Below, one piece after another: positions 36,275 to 45,616 of a DNA stretch of 64,000 nucleotides. This DNA comes from Pedobacter sp. AJM (GTDB lineage Bacteria; Bacteroidota; Bacteroidia; Sphingobacteriales; Sphingobacteriaceae). Position numbers and translations under genes: made by a program. The notes below the pieces were generated by a model. It searched no databases and was not told the origin of the DNA. It was given only the letters and a program-made list of their open reading frames with translations. Location of the stretch: contig NZ_NHOT01000003.1 in the NCBI RefSeq assembly GCF_002197755.1, positions 186,001 through 250,000 on the forward strand. Direction: 5' to 3'. Every line of letters starts with the position of its first letter. Position 1 is the stretch's first letter.

Positions 36275-36481
36275 TTAGTTACCGGCTTGATCTGACTGGT
36301 CACCACTGCCCAGTTTTTCTGAGAAATCTTTTGCCCGATCATCTGCAGCAGTATCGCCCTGTTTTTCTGGTTCTAAGTTTTCATCCAGGCGGTCATTCCA
36401 GTCATTTAAACCTGTAGAAGGATTTTCCTGGGCTTGCTTAAAAAATGTTGATTTTTCCTGATCTTTGTTTTGATTTTCCAT
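36275..36481 (-). CDS. Small acidic hydrophilic protein, unknown function
   Basis: 68 residues from ATG 36481; a start 30 bases upstream is also open. The composition is dominated by D, E, K, Q, N and G with no hydrophobic core (EKSTFFKQAQENPSTGLNDW, then KQGDTAADDRAKDFSEKLG). It is likely disordered. It lies 56 bp downstream of tatA on the same strand. I do not recognise a function. Codon use and the preserved frame support it as real. Confidence 0.55.
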   Translation of the reverse strand: MENQNKDQEKSTFFKQAQENPSTGLNDWNDRLDENLEPEKQGDTAADDRAKDFSEKLGSGDQSDQAGN

Positions 36482-36537
36482 TGCGGTGAGTTTACATTCA
36501 GAACACCCCAATAGTAGAAAAGTTTATTTCGTGCTGA

Positions 36538-36678
36538 TTATTTGTGAGCAGGCTCATCCTTCGCATTTTTAAATGCTTTCATACTTCTGCCGATTCCGCG
36601 CATCAGTTCCGGCAACTTTTTACCGCCAAAAAGTAACAGGATTATAACACCAATTAATATGATTTCTATAGTCGACAT
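36538..36678 (-). CDS. tatA: Sec-independent protein translocase TatA, short form
   Basis: 46 residues read on the minus strand, ATG at 36678 and TAA at 36538. It begins STIEIILIGVIILLLFGGKK, the TatA membrane helix, followed by the conserved FGxxKLPEL hinge (LPELMRGIGRSMKAFKN) and a very short hydrophilic tail. TatA oligomers form the passage for folded proteins with twin-arginine signals. Typical TatA is 60-90 residues, so the tail is unusually short but the family core is complete. tatC is not in the window. Confidence 0.93.
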   Translation of the reverse strand: MSTIEIILIGVIILLLFGGKKLPELMRGIGRSMKAFKNAKDEPAHK

Positions 36679-36739
36679 AAATTATTTTTAAACAAGATAC
36701 GCTAAAATAAGTAATATTGTTTTTGAAATATGACTTATA

Positions 36740-37594
36740 CTAAACCAATAACGCTTTTAATGCCCTATCTTTAATCACAGGAACTTTGCCATGCCTGATA
36801 AATTCTGCAAGTCCACGCAATTGTTTGATGGATTTTATGGCTTCATACCCTTCATATGTTGTTCTGATTTTATTCAGCAATAGTGTATCCGTTTTAAACA
36901 TATCACTTTCGGTAAGTAATCCTTTTTTTAAGAAGAGTTTAATCAGTTCAGTCATTTTTCCATTTGCATAGAGATGAACCGGGAGTTTAAATACATCATC
37001 ATTTAATTTTTTAAATGTCTCATTGATCCATTGCACTTCAGCATCATTATTTACGGCAATTATACCATTACTCAGCACCACCGCATTTAAAAACTGCTTG
37101 GCCCGCTGGCGGGTAATGATTTCCCCATGAATGCCATCACGCAACGTATAATCCAAACGATCTGCACAAAGCGATGGCATCGGCTGTTCTAAAATATTAA
37201 AAACACCATGAATAATCTGATTAGCAGTATAGCCATATTTAAGCAGCACATCCGGAATTTCAGATTTATAGATCACCTCAGCAAAAATCTGCTCATGGTA
37301 ATCCTCTTCAACATACTCAAATACATAATCACCTACATGGGAAAAAGCCGTATGCGAAACATCATGTAGCAATCCGGCAATTTGTTCAAGTTCAGTTCCT
37401 CCCATTTTCTTGATCAGCATGGCTACTCCTATTGCATGTTCTAAACGTGAATGGCAAATAGATGGATTAACCAGGAAAATTGCTCCGCTCTGGTGTATGC
37501 CAGCTAAACGCTTTAAAGCATCTGTTTGCAAAAGCGCTTCAAATACCTTTGGAAATTCCATATTTCCGTATAAAAAATCATTCAGCTGAATCAT
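36740..37594 (-). CDS. HD-domain phosphohydrolase
   Basis: 284 residues from ATG 37594; an upstream TTG lies inside a promoter-like CTTTGG and is rejected. HD-superfamily metal ligands are readable: His in SICHSRLEHAIGVAML, HD in GLLHDVSHTAFSHVGDY and a later Asp in LCADRLDYTLRDGI. This pattern is that of the YwfO/SAMHD1-like dNTP triphosphohydrolase or deoxyguanosinetriphosphatase-like group. Nucleotide hydrolysis is likely, but the exact substrate is not. It is followed by tatA 61 bp downstream. Confidence 0.9.
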   Translation of the reverse strand: MIQLNDFLYGNMEFPKVFEALLQTDALKRLAGIHQSGAIFLVNPSICHSRLEHAIGVAMLIKKMGGTELEQIAGLLHDVSHTAFSHVGDYVFEYVEEDYHEQIFAEVIYKSEIPDVLLKYGYTANQIIHGVFNILEQPMPSLCADRLDYTLRDGIHGEIITRQRAKQFLNAVVLSNGIIAVNNDAEVQWINETFKKLNDDVFKLPVHLYANGKMTELIKLFLKKGLLTESDMFKTDTLLLNKIRTTYEGYEAIKSIKQLRGLAEFIRHGKVPVIKDRALKALLV

Positions 37595-37703
37595 ATTGAT
37601 GAGAATAAATACCAAAGCACAATTATACTAATTTATTTAGCATATAAACTAAAAATATTTTCTTTTGATTTTTAATTTGCTATTTAAATTAGTCAAAAAA
37701 CAA

Positions 37704-37722
37704 CTTTCAAATATTTTGAAAG
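37704..37722. promoter_or_regulatory. Palindrome in the divergent spacer before the TetR-like gene
   Basis: CTTTCAAA-TAT-TTTGAAAG is a perfect 8-bp dyad with a 3-nt centre and no T-run. It is placed about 86 bp before the TetR-like ATG and 110 bp before the HD gene on the other strand. Size and symmetry fit a TetR-type operator (inference). Confidence 0.45.
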
Positions 37723-37808
37723 CTATTATTACAAAATAATGATCTACAATTAAAAAGATATAAAACAAGCAAATTAATAAAACGTTATTATTGTAAATAA
37801 ACGATAAT

Positions 37809-38462
37809 ATGGCAACTGCTCAACAGATTAGAAAAGCATATATAGATTATGTTTTAACCCATGATGAAAAACCAAAAACGGTTTATTCTTTTGCAAAGAA
37901 GATTAAAATTACCGAAGCTGAATTTTATCAGTTTTTTTCTTCTTTTGAAAGTATAGAGAAAACCATTTGGTTTGAATTCACTTTTGAAACCATTCGTAAA
38001 ATAAAGGAGCAGGAAGTTTGGCTACAATATACTTCGCGTGAGAAAATGCTTTCTTTTTTTTACAGCTTTCTGGAAAATCTGAAAAGCGAACGAAGCTTTG
38101 TTATTTATAGTTTAAAAAATTATAGGGGTAAATTTTCCACACCTGATATATTGGCGGGTGTAAAGCCAATTTTTGAGAACTTTGCACATGAAATTATTGA
38201 TGACGGCTTGGAAAGTGGCGAATTGGCTGAACGTAAATTTTTAACTAAACGTTATAAGGATGCCCTTTGGATTCAGTTTTCATTTATCCTTAATTTTTGG
38301 ATTAATGATGACAGTGACGGCTTTGAGAAAAGCGATGAGGCCATTGAAAAGGGAATCAACGTTACGTTCGATCTTTTTCAGCATTCACCTATTGATAACC
38401 TGATTGATTATGGAAAGTTTCTTTCCAGAAACGGGAAGTTTAAAGAAAAAATGGGATTATAA
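37809..38462 (+). CDS. TetR/AcrR-like transcriptional regulator
   Basis: 217 residues, all helical. The N-terminus follows the TetR DNA-binding plan (QIRKAYIDYVL, then TVYSFAKKIKITEAEFYQFF and SFESIEKTIW), though the helix-turn-helix is degenerate. The C-terminal ligand region includes YSLKNYRGKFSTPDILAG. It lies 6 bp before the ABC1-kinase gene, a pairing I associate with Bacteroidota genomes. It probably regulates itself and the kinase through the palindrome upstream (inference). Confidence 0.8.
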   Translation: MATAQQIRKAYIDYVLTHDEKPKTVYSFAKKIKITEAEFYQFFSSFESIEKTIWFEFTFETIRKIKEQEVWLQYTSREKMLSFFYSFLENLKSERSFVIYSLKNYRGKFSTPDILAGVKPIFENFAHEIIDDGLESGELAERKFLTKRYKDALWIQFSFILNFWINDDSDGFEKSDEAIEKGINVTFDLFQHSPIDNLIDYGKFLSRNGKFKEKMGL

Positions 38463-38468
38463 TCATTA

Positions 38469-39773
38469 ATGAAGACACAACAGAGTATTCCAACTACTAA
38501 AGTAGAGCGCTCGGCAAAATTTGTGAAAACAGGTTTTCAGATTGGCGGAAACTATATCAAGCATTATTCAAAGAAATTGTTTAATCCGGATATGGATAGA
38601 GATCAGTTAAATGAAGATAATGCAACTGATATTTATAAATCGCTGAGCGAACTTAAGGGTAGTGCCTTAAAAATAGCGCAGATGTTAAGTATGGATAAAA
38701 ATATCCTGCCAAAATCATATGTAGATAAATTTACCCAGTCGCAATACAATGCACCTCCCCTTTCAGGGCCTTTAATTGTGCGTACATTTACCAAAAACTT
38801 TGGCAAAACACCTGAGCAGATTTTTGACACCTTTAATCTGAATTCCAGCAATGCTGCATCTATCGGACAAGTACATCAGGCTACGCTCAATGGCAAAAAA
38901 CTTGCCGTTAAAATTCAATACCCGGGTGTTGGCGACAGTATTTCATCAGATTTAAAACTGGTAAAGCCATTTGCTTTCCGCCTATTGGGAATGTCTGAGC
39001 GGGAATTAAATATTTATATTAAAGAGGTTGAAGAACGCTTACTGGAAGAAACTGATTATGAGCTTGAGGTAAGGAGGTCTATCCAGTTCTCTGAAGACTG
39101 CAAAAACCTTGATCACGTAATTTTTCCTAAATACTATCCTGAGTTATCTGGTAAGCGAATCATTACCATGGATTGGCTGGATGGATTACATTTAAAAGAG
39201 TTTTTAAAAACTAATCCTTCTCAGGAACTGAGAAATAAAATTGGCCAAGCTCTTTGGGATTTCTATAACTTCCAGCAACATGAGCTTCGTGCTGTGCATG
39301 CAGATCCGCATCCCGGCAACTTTATGATCACGCCAGATGAAGACCTGGGTGTCATTGATTTTGGATGCATTAAAGAATTGCCCAATGATTTCTATTACCC
39401 TTTCTTCTCGCTCATTTCTACAGATGTAATCAACGATAAAACCAAAACGATTGATGCCTTTAGAAAACTAGACATGATTCATACCGATGATACTGAAGAG
39501 CAGGTAGAATTCTACTATAAAGCATATAAGGAAATGATCAGTCTCTTTGCAAAACCTTATATCAGCAAGGTGTTTGATTTCAGTAAAACAGAATTTTTTG
39601 AGCAACTATATCTTTATGGTGAGAAGATTTCAAAAATGCCTGAATTTAAACAGGCCAGAGGTGTAAAACATTTTATTTATGTGAACCGTACAAACTTTGG
39701 TTTATATCAAATTTTACACGAATTAAAAGCAATGGTGAATACAGACACTTATGAGCCAACCTTAAACCGGTAA
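38469..39773 (+). CDS. ABC1/UbiB (AarF)-family atypical kinase
   Basis: 434 residues. UbiB-family hallmarks in order: a KxGQ-like motif here reading LKIAQMLSMD (Gly replaced by Ala), the alanine-rich loop NAASIGQVHQATL, VAIK-like LAVKIQYPGV, catalytic HADPHPGNFMI and metal motif VIDFGCIKEL. The family supports ubiquinone or other isoprenoid-lipid metabolism through ATPase activity. No C-terminal membrane helix is seen. It is coupled to the TetR-like gene. The KxGQ change is odd and could alter the family's characteristic autoinhibition. Confidence 0.92.
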   Translation: MKTQQSIPTTKVERSAKFVKTGFQIGGNYIKHYSKKLFNPDMDRDQLNEDNATDIYKSLSELKGSALKIAQMLSMDKNILPKSYVDKFTQSQYNAPPLSGPLIVRTFTKNFGKTPEQIFDTFNLNSSNAASIGQVHQATLNGKKLAVKIQYPGVGDSISSDLKLVKPFAFRLLGMSERELNIYIKEVEERLLEETDYELEVRRSIQFSEDCKNLDHVIFPKYYPELSGKRIITMDWLDGLHLKEFLKTNPSQELRNKIGQALWDFYNFQQHELRAVHADPHPGNFMITPDEDLGVIDFGCIKELPNDFYYPFFSLISTDVINDKTKTIDAFRKLDMIHTDDTEEQVEFYYKAYKEMISLFAKPYISKVFDFSKTEFFEQLYLYGEKISKMPEFKQARGVKHFIYVNRTNFGLYQILHELKAMVNTDTYEPTLNR

Positions 39774-40130
39774 TTAGCAGTTTTTTTTCACCACATTGAT
39801 CATGTGATCAATGTCAAATGGTTTTTCAATATAATCATCCGCTTTGCATTCCTTTGCTTCTTCTGGCAATTTATTGGATGTGGAAGTAAGCACTGCAGAT
39901 ACATCTTCTGTTTCCGGGTCAGATTTTAAGTCCTTAATAACTTCTGACCCTTTCTTTTCACCTTTAATGTGGTCATCCACTACTACTACATCAGGGTCAA
40001 TCTCATCTATTTTTTCAACCGGATCGGTCGTTAATGATGCCGTAACATCAAATCCCTCCTCCTCCAGCACCTGGTCCATTATTTCAAGAATTTCTTTATT
40101 ATCCTGAATAAGCACAACCTTTTTCTTCAT
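39774..40130 (-). CDS. Single-domain response regulator
   Basis: 118 residues, receiver domain only. Acidic pocket residues occur in VVLIQDNKEILEIM (Asp-Asn in place of the usual double Asp), phospho-acceptor in PDVVVVDDHIKGEKKG, Ser/Thr in AVLTSTSN and Lys in YIEKPFD. No output domain, so it acts by protein contact. The stop abuts the convergent kinase stop at 39773/39774. It is an orphan here, with no kinase gene next to it. Confidence 0.9.
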   Translation of the reverse strand: MKKKVVLIQDNKEILEIMDQVLEEEGFDVTASLTTDPVEKIDEIDPDVVVVDDHIKGEKKGSEVIKDLKSDPETEDVSAVLTSTSNKLPEEAKECKADDYIEKPFDIDHMINVVKKNC

Positions 40131-40395
40131 ATTGATTGTAAGAATATTTTTTTAAATATAGGAAAAAGGAAGTATTCAAAATCCAATTGCCCGTTTTTTT
40201 ACAATCCGTAAAAGGAAGCACCAAAATTTCGTCTTGAATTAAAGCCCGTTCGTCGAGAATTTTACAGCAATGGTATAAAAGCGAGAAATGGTCTGCAACG
40301 TTTTGGTGTCCGTTACGTCTTATCTACAAACAAATAAATTACTTAAATAATTCAATAACAATTAATTAACATTAAATTATTAAACAAAAGATATT

Positions 40396-40998
40396 ATGAA
40401 AACTTCAATCAAAACCCTGATTGCAACAACATTAACAGCCATCGTTTTATCAACAGCTGTATTTTCAACAAGCGTTTCTGCTTCAGAAACTCATCCTTTA
40501 AAAGTTTCGGCTGTTAATGGCTTTAAAAAAGTTTCTGTGAAAGGAAATGTTGAAGTTATCTTAATTCAAAGGGCAAACAGCGGCGTGGCTTATGCAGAAG
40601 ATAATACCGGCACTGCAAAAATTTTACAAAGCGGCGATATGCTCCGCATCACTTCAACTGATGGAACTTTTGCAAAATTAATTGTATATGTAACAGATAT
40701 TTATAGAATTGAAGCTACAGATAATGCAGTAGTTAAAACTGAAGGCAAGTTAAATTCACTGTATCTTCAAATCTTTTTAAAAGGAAACGCACATGCTGAA
40801 ATCAATACCATTTCAAAAGGCTTATACACCGTAATTCAGGATGATGCCGATTTAAAATTAAGTGGCTCAACAGATACTCATACTTTAGTGATGGGCAACA
40901 CACAAAAACTTACCATTGATAAATTTGCTGCACTAAAAACCAATATCAAACCTACTGAAATTACGGCTACAGGTAAAGAAATTGCCGCTGTATATTAA
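40396..40998 (+). CDS. Exported GIN-domain (DUF2807) protein, putative auto-transporter adhesin-like
   Basis: 200 residues with a signal peptide of about 29 residues ending VSASE. The mature part begins with the GIN-domain pattern FKKVSVKGNVEVILIQRANS and continues as short parallel strands (IEATDNAVVKTEGKLNSLYL, LSGSTDTHTLVMGNTQKLTI) expected of a beta-helix. The family is common and uncharacterised in Bacteroidota. It is monocistronic with a strong terminator. The 265-bp upstream gap is AT-rich with no gene. Confidence 0.85.
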   Translation: MKTSIKTLIATTLTAIVLSTAVFSTSVSASETHPLKVSAVNGFKKVSVKGNVEVILIQRANSGVAYAEDNTGTAKILQSGDMLRITSTDGTFAKLIVYVTDIYRIEATDNAVVKTEGKLNSLYLQIFLKGNAHAEINTISKGLYTVIQDDADLKLSGSTDTHTLVMGNTQKLTIDKFAALKTNIKPTEITATGKEIAAVY

Positions 40999-41015
40999 CC
41001 AAAAAATACCCACAT

Positions 41016-41051
41016 AAAAATGGCTTTCTGACTTTCCAGAAAGCCATTTTT
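41016..41051 (+). terminator. Rho-independent terminator after the GIN-domain gene
   Basis: A stem of TGGCTTTCTG (41021-41030) with CAGAAAGCCA (41037-41046), extended by A/T pairs at both ends, with a 6-nt loop and a run of eight T. It lies 17 bp after the stop. Confidence 0.92.
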
Positions 41052-41109
41052 TTTGAACATTCAGACAATCTTCAGAATTGAAGGGTATCTTGTGCAAATT
41101 ATTAACCCA

Positions 41110-43053
41110 ATGAACCATTTAATCAAAGGCCGGTATTCAATTCTGTTAAGCTTTATTGCCTATTTTTTAACCTGCTCTTTTGTTATCCGCACCATCCTGC
41201 TTATCTTATCTTTTTCACATGCTGATTTCAGTTTTTTCGAAATCCTGAGGTGCTATGCTGTTGGTTTATTTTTTGATGCCGGAACAGCCTTGATCATGAC
41301 CTCATGCTATGCCTTATATTTATTGCTTCTTCCAGATCGCCTTTACAGGCAGAAATGGAATAGCATTTTAACGCATTCCATATTTTTTATCTTCGTCATA
41401 CTAACACTTTTTTCGTTCTTCGCCGAGATCACCTTTTGGCAGGAATTTGAAAGCAGATTTAATTTTATCGCTGTTGATTACCTCATCTATACCTATGAGG
41501 TGGTCCATAACATTAATGAATCTTACCCACTTCCCTATTTAATTTCTGGTATTCTCGCTATTGCCTTAATCATTACCTACCTGTTTAACAGGTTAAAAAT
41601 TTTCAGCTTAAATGCTGAAAGTAAAATGCCTTTCAAAAAACGCCTTGTTTATACTGTTTCGCTGATGCTGACAGCTATATTGTTCTCACTCTTTGTAAAA
41701 AACAGTGCTGCAGAACAGGGCAATAACCGCTATGCCAATGAACTCGGTAAAGCTGGTATTTATTCCTTTTTTGCGGCATTTAAAAATAATGAATTAAATT
41801 ACCATGAATTTTATCAGCTTATTGATGGCCAAAAGGCTTTTGCCATCGTCAGAAACCAACTGGCACAAAATGGTACAAGCTTTAAAAACGGACTGACGAT
41901 TTCAAGAAATATTAAGGGTACAGATTCCACTTACCGTCCAAATGTAATCATGATTACGGTGGAAAGCCTGAGTGCTGAATTTTTAGCGCACTATGGTAAC
42001 AAACAGCAACTTACTCCCCGCATAGATGCCCTGGCAGACAGCAGCATTTTCTTCAGCAATATGTATGCAACCGGAACCAGGACAGTGAGGGGAATGGAAG
42101 CACTTACCTTATCCATCCCACCAACTCCCGGCAGCAGCATTATCAGGCGAAATGACAACGAAAACTTGTTTACTGTTGGCCATGTCTTTAAAGATAAAGG
42201 TTATATCAATACCTTCTTTTATGGTGGAGATGGTTATTTTGACAATATGAACCATTTCTTTGGCAACAATGGTTATAATATTGTAGACCGCGGAAGAAAA
42301 TTACTGGATGAAACCTATCAGGGCAGCCGGACATTAATTGCCGACCAGGAAGTAACCTTTGAAAATGCCTGGGGGATTTGTGATGAAGATATCTTTAATG
42401 TGGCGATAAAGGACGCCGACGAAAAATATAAGCAGCACCAGCTATTTAATGATTTCATCATGACCACCTCCAACCACAGGCCTTTTACTTTTCCGGCAAA
42501 TAAAATTAACCTACCCGTAGGAACAAGAGAAGCCGCCGTACGGTATACAGATTATGCCATTGGAAAATTCATCGACAAGATAAAAACACGACCTTATTTT
42601 AAAAATACGGTGATCATTATTGTTGCAGATCATTGCGCCAGCAGTGCCGGAAAAAACGAGGTTGATATTTCTAAATATCAGATTCCCTGTATGATTTTAA
42701 ATTTAAGCCACCAGCCGAATAGGAATATCAGTAAAATGACTTCGCAGATTGATTTATTCCCAACACTCTGGTATTTATTAGGCTGGAGTTATGATAGTGA
42801 ATTTTATGGTCAGAATGTCCTGGCGGATCATTATCAGCCCAGGGCATTTTTAGGTACTTACCAAAAACTCGCCTACCTGAAGGGCGATAGTTTGCTTTTA
42901 CTCAGTCCGCACCGAAAGATTGATACCTATTTGTATAATCCATTGAAAAATACACAAAAACCGCATCAGCTATCTAAACAAATGATAAATGAAGGCATTG
43001 CCAATTATCAAACAGCTTTTGATTTGTTCAAAGATGGTAAATTGAAACTATAA
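41110..43053 (+). CDS. LTA-synthase-type membrane sulfatase/phosphotransferase
   Basis: 647 residues from ATG 41110. An upstream ATG at 41053 lies in the tail of the preceding terminator. Five membrane helices (residues 5-210) precede a periplasmic alkaline-phosphatase-fold domain. Metal and catalytic sites are NVIMITVESLSAEFLAHYGN (Glu), the nucleophile region ATGTRTVRGMEALTL (Thr) and VIIIVADHCASSAG (Asp-His). Family members transfer phosphoglycerol or phosphoethanolamine to lipids or glycans, and Gram-negatives use them for envelope modification. The substrate here is not known. It converges with the GAF-like gene. Confidence 0.93.
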   Translation: MNHLIKGRYSILLSFIAYFLTCSFVIRTILLILSFSHADFSFFEILRCYAVGLFFDAGTALIMTSCYALYLLLLPDRLYRQKWNSILTHSIFFIFVILTLFSFFAEITFWQEFESRFNFIAVDYLIYTYEVVHNINESYPLPYLISGILAIALIITYLFNRLKIFSLNAESKMPFKKRLVYTVSLMLTAILFSLFVKNSAAEQGNNRYANELGKAGIYSFFAAFKNNELNYHEFYQLIDGQKAFAIVRNQLAQNGTSFKNGLTISRNIKGTDSTYRPNVIMITVESLSAEFLAHYGNKQQLTPRIDALADSSIFFSNMYATGTRTVRGMEALTLSIPPTPGSSIIRRNDNENLFTVGHVFKDKGYINTFFYGGDGYFDNMNHFFGNNGYNIVDRGRKLLDETYQGSRTLIADQEVTFENAWGICDEDIFNVAIKDADEKYKQHQLFNDFIMTTSNHRPFTFPANKINLPVGTREAAVRYTDYAIGKFIDKIKTRPYFKNTVIIIVADHCASSAGKNEVDISKYQIPCMILNLSHQPNRNISKMTSQIDLFPTLWYLLGWSYDSEFYGQNVLADHYQPRAFLGTYQKLAYLKGDSLLLLSPHRKIDTYLYNPLKNTQKPHQLSKQMINEGIANYQTAFDLFKDGKLKL

Positions 43054-43074
43054 TAAAAGGTAAACAGTAAGAAT

Positions 43075-45489
43075 TTAGCTTTCCATTATGGAAGCAATCT
43101 CTTTCTCCATAGATTCCAGTTCTTTCGCCTTTAATTTTTTTACGGTTTCCTTTTTAGGTTCAACGTATTTAACCCCCACACGCAATGCCCTTAAACCGGA
43201 AACACCTTGCAACTCTTCGAGTTCAAGTTGTTCTAAATCATCATTAAAATAGCCCTGAACCTGCATGTATTTGATGTACTCCATATATTCTTTGGCTTCA
43301 TCCGGATTAAAATAAACCATTGAAATTTTATCCGGCTGGGTCAGGCGTTCATTCTTTCCTTTGATTAATACTTTATCAATCCGTTTCTTCACCACTTCAT
43401 AACGGATATTATAGGCACCTTCTACATCGAATCTTCGCTCATCGTTCCTGAAACTAATGTCGATGGGGTTTGAATGAATAAAAATTAACTGAGTCGTTTC
43501 CAGCGGAAAAGGGATTTCTCCGATTAAACCCTTGGACAGCCTGGCAATCTCCACCATTGAAGTCAGCTGCCATAAGCGGATATTTTTTAAGTATAATAAA
43601 TCAAAAGGTTTCTGCGGCGCAATTTCCTGCCCGATATAAATGTCATACTCCACCCCGTCTGTTCTAAACTTGGCAAAATAACAAGGATAAGATTCCTGCA
43701 GGTTGGCTTGCGATTTTTCCAGGTACTGGCTTACCTCGGTATTGATCATCTGCATGGAAACTTCCAGCTTTCTGCGGTTAGAATAAGCACTCCCGGTTTC
43801 AGGAATAATGACCTTAAAATAATCATCTACAATTTCAGCCGTTTGCGGATAGTTGGCCTTGATAATGGAAAGGAAAGGGTAAACCTCAGCAGCAAGGAAT
43901 TCGTTGAGCTGACTCTCTTCATTTGAAGAAGTCAAATGATCTATCCTTTTAGTCCAGTCTTTACAGTTAAACAAAATTTTCTCTGTAATTTCAAGGGAAA
44001 CAACTTTCCTGATTGCTTTCAATGCCTGTATTAAACTCTCCAGCAGCACACTCAAATCATCCTTTAAAGCTTTATTCCGCTCAATGGTGGAGTTACGGAT
44101 ATCAATGGCACCAAATAATGGATACATGTGTTTAAATGTAACCGTTTCAATTTCTTTAATCTTGTTTTTACTGCTGTTCTTTTGAAGAAAGTGCCATACG
44201 GCCTCATTAAATTTCCACTGTACAGAAGGTTGTAAGGCCGTGAATTTATCCATTAGCACTTCATCCATTTTAGCATTAAAATCCTCGATATTATATTGGA
44301 AAAGTTGCCCGATCAAAGGCATAGCCGGGCGCAATCTCGACAATAACCTATCATCAATAATTACTTCATTATCAGAATAAACCTCCAGTACACCGGCCAG
44401 CTGGGTATTATAATAAACCGGTAATACAGAATAAGAACATACCCCCGCCTCTTTCAATACCTTTAAGAAAGGATCTTTCAAAATCAGCTCATCATTAATG
44501 GAACTTACAAAAATGGCTTTGGGGTTTTCCATATATTTATCAACCAGGGAGTAGAACACCTCTTCTTCTACATAGGAAGCTTTTGCCGAATTGATCAGCT
44601 TGCTTTGAGAAAATTCCAGGTGATCAAAAACCAGTTTGTTATTTACCGTTAAAAATGGCATTAATCCAAATTCCAGGTTGCCATCGCCACTTAAGCTTTT
44701 CAGTGCCTGGATAACGTGCGTATAAGCATCATTCTGATAATCATGATTAACGAGGGCATCACGAATACCATCAATAGCATGCTGTAGCGTTACATCGGTG
44801 ATGGAAATGATACTGAATCCATCGAAAGAAAAATCATTTAGTGGCAAATGCTTCAGCAGGTATTCCAGTTCATTATCCTCCTGAAAATATTTTCCGAGTT
44901 CTTCAAAATTAAGTTCAGGAAGTTCTCCTTTATACTGGATGTCTACAAACTTGGTATCCGTTTGAATGTTGTAATATTGCGTAAGCTTGGTTTTCTCATT
45001 TACATGTCCATAAATAACTTCATTTTTAATTACAGAGGTAAAGTTATAAAAGCGCAATAAAATAATATTATAAATAAACTTAAGCTGTTTCTTTTCAACC
45101 GGTTCGCTATCCTTGGTAATCTTATTTTTAGGATCGTGATCCTTAAAAAAATTGTAAAATGCATTTGTACTGAAGAAAATTTCATCCGGAACCGGGGTAC
45201 TCAAGGCCCAGAACAAATCATCCTCATTATCCATCAATGGTGTAAGGATGGTAAAAATAAGTTCTAAAGTATCTTTATATTGAACCAGATCTTTTGCCTT
45301 GATATTATTTAGGAGTAACTTCTCTTTCTCAATTTTTTCCAGCAGAAACCTGTAAAACTCAGATTTTACGGATTTCTCCGTTTTCAACCTTCCTTTTAAA
45401 TACTCCACCAGCGGGCGAAAGGAAAGCGACGAATCTATCTGATGCTTAAAACATTCGTTTTTATGTATTTGAATTACGTTGGTATTCAT
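43075..45489 (-). CDS. Large GAF-like domain protein, unknown function
   Basis: 804 residues, no signal peptide or membrane helix. A region around residues 310-400 (AIFVSSINDELILKDPFLKV, GVCSYSVLPVYYNTQLAGVL, EVYSDNEVIIDDRLLSRLRP) looks like a GAF domain, a small-molecule or redox sensor. The flanking parts are helical and charged, without a kinase, cyclase or DNA-binding motif that I can see. It is the last gene of the minus-strand array containing ppk1, with a 127-bp gap to its neighbour. It may be a cytoplasmic sensor or scaffold, and function is unknown. Confidence 0.75.
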   Translation of the reverse strand: MNTNVIQIHKNECFKHQIDSSLSFRPLVEYLKGRLKTEKSVKSEFYRFLLEKIEKEKLLLNNIKAKDLVQYKDTLELIFTILTPLMDNEDDLFWALSTPVPDEIFFSTNAFYNFFKDHDPKNKITKDSEPVEKKQLKFIYNIILLRFYNFTSVIKNEVIYGHVNEKTKLTQYYNIQTDTKFVDIQYKGELPELNFEELGKYFQEDNELEYLLKHLPLNDFSFDGFSIISITDVTLQHAIDGIRDALVNHDYQNDAYTHVIQALKSLSGDGNLEFGLMPFLTVNNKLVFDHLEFSQSKLINSAKASYVEEEVFYSLVDKYMENPKAIFVSSINDELILKDPFLKVLKEAGVCSYSVLPVYYNTQLAGVLEVYSDNEVIIDDRLLSRLRPAMPLIGQLFQYNIEDFNAKMDEVLMDKFTALQPSVQWKFNEAVWHFLQKNSSKNKIKEIETVTFKHMYPLFGAIDIRNSTIERNKALKDDLSVLLESLIQALKAIRKVVSLEITEKILFNCKDWTKRIDHLTSSNEESQLNEFLAAEVYPFLSIIKANYPQTAEIVDDYFKVIIPETGSAYSNRRKLEVSMQMINTEVSQYLEKSQANLQESYPCYFAKFRTDGVEYDIYIGQEIAPQKPFDLLYLKNIRLWQLTSMVEIARLSKGLIGEIPFPLETTQLIFIHSNPIDISFRNDERRFDVEGAYNIRYEVVKKRIDKVLIKGKNERLTQPDKISMVYFNPDEAKEYMEYIKYMQVQGYFNDDLEQLELEELQGVSGLRALRVGVKYVEPKKETVKKLKAKELESMEKEIASIMES

Positions 45490-45616
45490 GACGGATTTCC
45501 TTTCTTGGAATATTTACAGTTATCTTATTCAGTACAAAGATATTACCTCTTCCTTTAATAATAGGTCTTTATAACGTAATACTTGGAGATGGTCCCCTGA
45601 CTAAAGCTTTACAAAT

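Noticed and set aside
40190..40216. Hairpin-like TTTACAATCCGTAAA sequence upstream of the GIN-domain gene, similar to the tRNA terminator loop
   Set aside because: The stem is only about five pairs and has no T-run in the right place. The shared AATCC loop is probably coincidence.
41053..41109. Upstream start for the LTA-synthase-type gene
   Set aside because: The codon lies immediately after the T-run of the preceding terminator and would add residues before the first membrane helix.
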